DNA from: Anaerosolibacter carboniphilus
Lineage (GTDB): Bacteria > Bacillota > Clostridia > Peptostreptococcales > Thermotaleaceae
Assembly (NCBI RefSeq): GCF_014205875.1
Contig: NZ_JACHEN010000039.1
Coordinates: 1-52,887, forward strand
Length of the DNA: 52,887 bases
Direction of reading: 5' to 3'
In this document: piece by piece, positions 51,272 to 52,887 of the stretch
Layout of the letters: each line of letters starts with the position of its first letter
Numbering within the stretch: the first letter of the stretch is position 1
Made by a program: the position numbers and the translations under genes
Notes under the pieces: generated by a model
What the model saw: the letters and a program-made list of their open reading frames with translations, nothing else
Database searches by the model: none
What the model was told of the DNA's origin: nothing

Positions 51272-52819
51272 ATGGCAATCAACAGATTAGAAGATTTGCG
51301 TAAGCGTAGAGAAAAAATTGCGCTTGGCGGCGGTCAAAAAAGAATTGACAAGCAGCATCAGTCAGGTAAATTAACAGCTAGAGAAAGAATGAACCTGCTA
51401 TTTGATGAAGGTACATTCGTTGAGTTAGATGCTTTCGTAACCCACCGTTGTGTAAACTTCGGTATGGAGAAAGTAGAATCTCCAGGCGAAGGTGTTGTAA
51501 CAGGATACGGTATGGTTGACGGAAGATTGGTTTATGCTTATGCCCAAGACTTTACAGTAGTTGGTGGTTCTCTTGGAGAAATGCATGCAGCGAAAATCTG
51601 TAAAGTACAAGATAATGCATTGAAAGTTGGCGCTCCTGTAGTAGGCTTAAATGACTCTGGTGGTGCAAGAATCCAAGAAGCAGTAGATGCATTGGCTGGA
51701 TACGGAAAGATTTTCTACAGAAATACAATTGCATCTGGTGTAATTCCACAGATCTCTGCCATCATGGGACCTTGTGCCGGTGGTGCTGTGTATTCTCCAG
51801 CAATCACAGACTTTATCTACATGGTTGAGAAGACAAGCCAGATGTTCATCACTGGACCACAGGTAATCAAGACAGTAACAGGTGAAGAAGTAACGGCTGA
51901 GGATCTTGGTGGTGCAATGACCCATAATACAACCAGTGGGGTAGCTCACTTCGTAGCGTCAAATGATGAAGATTGTATTGCACAGATTAGAAGACTATTA
52001 AGCTTCTTACCATCAAACAACATGGAGACAGCTCCATTCTACGAGACAGAAGATGACATCAACAGATTAATTCCAGAATTAGATGATATCCTACCAGACA
52101 ATGCAAACAAGCCTTACGATATGTTTGATGTGATTTCTAAGATTGTAGATGACGGCGATTACTATGAATATCAGCCATACTTTGCAAAGAATATCATCAC
52201 TTGTTTTGCAAGAATCAACGGACAATCTGTTGGTATCATTGCAAACCAACCAAAGTTCCTTGCAGGCTGCTTAGATATCAATGCATCGGATAAGTCCTCA
52301 AGATTCATCAGAACTTGTGATGCGTATAACATTCCATTATTAAATATCGTTGACGTACCTGGATTCTTACCAGGAACAAACCAAGAATATGGTGGAATCA
52401 TTCGACATGGTGCGAAGATGCTTTATGCTTACAGTGAAGCAACAGTGCCAAAGGTAACATTAATCGTAAGAAAAGCTTATGGTGGATCTTACTTAGCAAT
52501 GTGTTCTAAAGATTTAGGCGCAGATATCGTTCTTGCTTGGCCACAAGCTGAAATCGCAGTTATGGGACCACAAGGTGCAGCAAACATTATCTTCAAGGAT
52601 GAAATCGCAAAAGCTGCAGATCCAGTAGCAGAAAGAGCTAAGAAAGTTGCTGAGTACACGGACGAATTTGCCACACCATACAAGGCTGCTGAAAGAGGAT
52701 TCGTTGATGATGTAATCGAACCAAATGCAACAAGACCTAGACTTGTAGATGCGTTTAACATGCTTGCATCAAAGAGAGAGAACAGACCAGCCAAGAAGCA
52801 CGGAAATATTCCGCTATAA
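51272..52819 (+). CDS. mmdA: Carboxyltransferase subunit (methylmalonyl-CoA decarboxylase alpha / propionyl-CoA carboxylase beta)
   Basis: The 515-residue biotin-dependent carboxyltransferase moves the carboxyl group between (S)-methylmalonyl-CoA and biotin. Two crotonase-like halves are seen: GLNDSGGARIQEAVDALAGY and GPCAGGAVYSPAITDFIYMV in the first, DVPGFLPGTNQEYGGIIRHG and AYGGSYLAMCSKDLGADIV in the second. AGGAGG precedes the ATG. The partial gene that follows looks like the small membrane subunit of Na+-pumping decarboxylases, favouring a decarboxylase over a carboxylase. Confidence 0.93.
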   Translation: MAINRLEDLRKRREKIALGGGQKRIDKQHQSGKLTARERMNLLFDEGTFVELDAFVTHRCVNFGMEKVESPGEGVVTGYGMVDGRLVYAYAQDFTVVGGSLGEMHAAKICKVQDNALKVGAPVVGLNDSGGARIQEAVDALAGYGKIFYRNTIASGVIPQISAIMGPCAGGAVYSPAITDFIYMVEKTSQMFITGPQVIKTVTGEEVTAEDLGGAMTHNTTSGVAHFVASNDEDCIAQIRRLLSFLPSNNMETAPFYETEDDINRLIPELDDILPDNANKPYDMFDVISKIVDDGDYYEYQPYFAKNIITCFARINGQSVGIIANQPKFLAGCLDINASDKSSRFIRTCDAYNIPLLNIVDVPGFLPGTNQEYGGIIRHGAKMLYAYSEATVPKVTLIVRKAYGGSYLAMCSKDLGADIVLAWPQAEIAVMGPQGAANIIFKDEIAKAADPVAERAKKVAEYTDEFATPYKAAERGFVDDVIEPNATRPRLVDAFNMLASKRENRPAKKHGNIPL

Positions 52820-52866
52820 GATAGAAGACAGACACCACTGAAGTCCAAGAAAAAGAGGTGATATCA

Positions 52867-52887
52867 TTGTTCGGTGAAACGATAAGT
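52867..52887 (+). CDS. Start of a further gene, possibly decarboxylase gamma subunit (partial)
   Basis: A TTG with AGAGGTG six bases upstream opens a frame that reads LFGETIS to the window end. In Na+-pumping methylmalonyl-CoA decarboxylases the gene after mmdA encodes a short gamma subunit (OadG/MmdD type). Only seven codons are visible, so the identity is a guess from position. Confidence 0.4.

Overview
The window comes from a low-GC, spore-forming, anaerobic Firmicute of the class Clostridia. Evidence is the sporulation genes (spoVG, spoVT, yabP, yabQ, spoIIE), the Clostridium/Bacillus-type order from murC-purR-spoVG-glmU-prs to ftsH, AGGAGG-type ribosome binding sites, frequent TTG/GTG starts and fermentation genes. 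An Alkaliphilus-like organism fits best, but genus is inference from gene content.

Layout. 1-5170: a UvrD-type helicase, a small cysteine-rich protein, a zinc-ribbon protein and an NhaC antiporter. 5460-8613: a lysine riboswitch with terminator controlling lysA-lysC. 8635-10023: small genes, then a minus-strand peroxiredoxin whose catalytic cysteine codon is an in-frame UGA, read here as selenocysteine. 10245-11920: crt-hbd, two butyrate-pathway enzymes. 12311-14657: an LCP cell-wall protein and an unrecognised membrane-anchored protein. 14707-28666: murC (minus), then purR, spoVG, glmU, prs, a chemotaxis receptor, pth, mfd, a PrsA-like foldase and spoVT. 28914-44446: the conserved yabM-yabN-hup-rqcP-yabP-yabQ-divIC-yabR block, ppx, tRNA-Met and tRNA-Asp, spoIIE, vWA and kinase genes, tilS and ftsH. 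44511-52887: a hotdog thioesterase, a DUF3870 protein, a CoA-transferase, two-subunit methylmalonyl-CoA mutase, MeaB, epimerase, carboxyltransferase and the first codons of what is probably a decarboxylase gamma subunit. Together these last genes interconvert succinate and propionate, probably with Na+ pumping.

The most interesting non-genic signal is a dispersed family of structured elements in five copies (3604-3763, 5774-5985, 20275-20458, 39905-40055 and a truncated one at 34681-34862). Each full copy has a copy-specific 5' hairpin, a core of three hairpins with compensatory base changes, the ending CTAGCGA, and a copy-specific 3' hairpin, mostly followed by a T-run. This looks like a mobile or regulatory noncoding RNA. 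All copies point the same way; one sits between the lysine riboswitch and lysA, and the truncated one carries the ribosome binding site of ppx. Separate short MITE-like elements (GTAGGGGCG type) are also present.

Starts were moved from the longest open frame to the codon with a good ribosome binding site wherever the sequence showed one. All promoter and operator calls are by eye.
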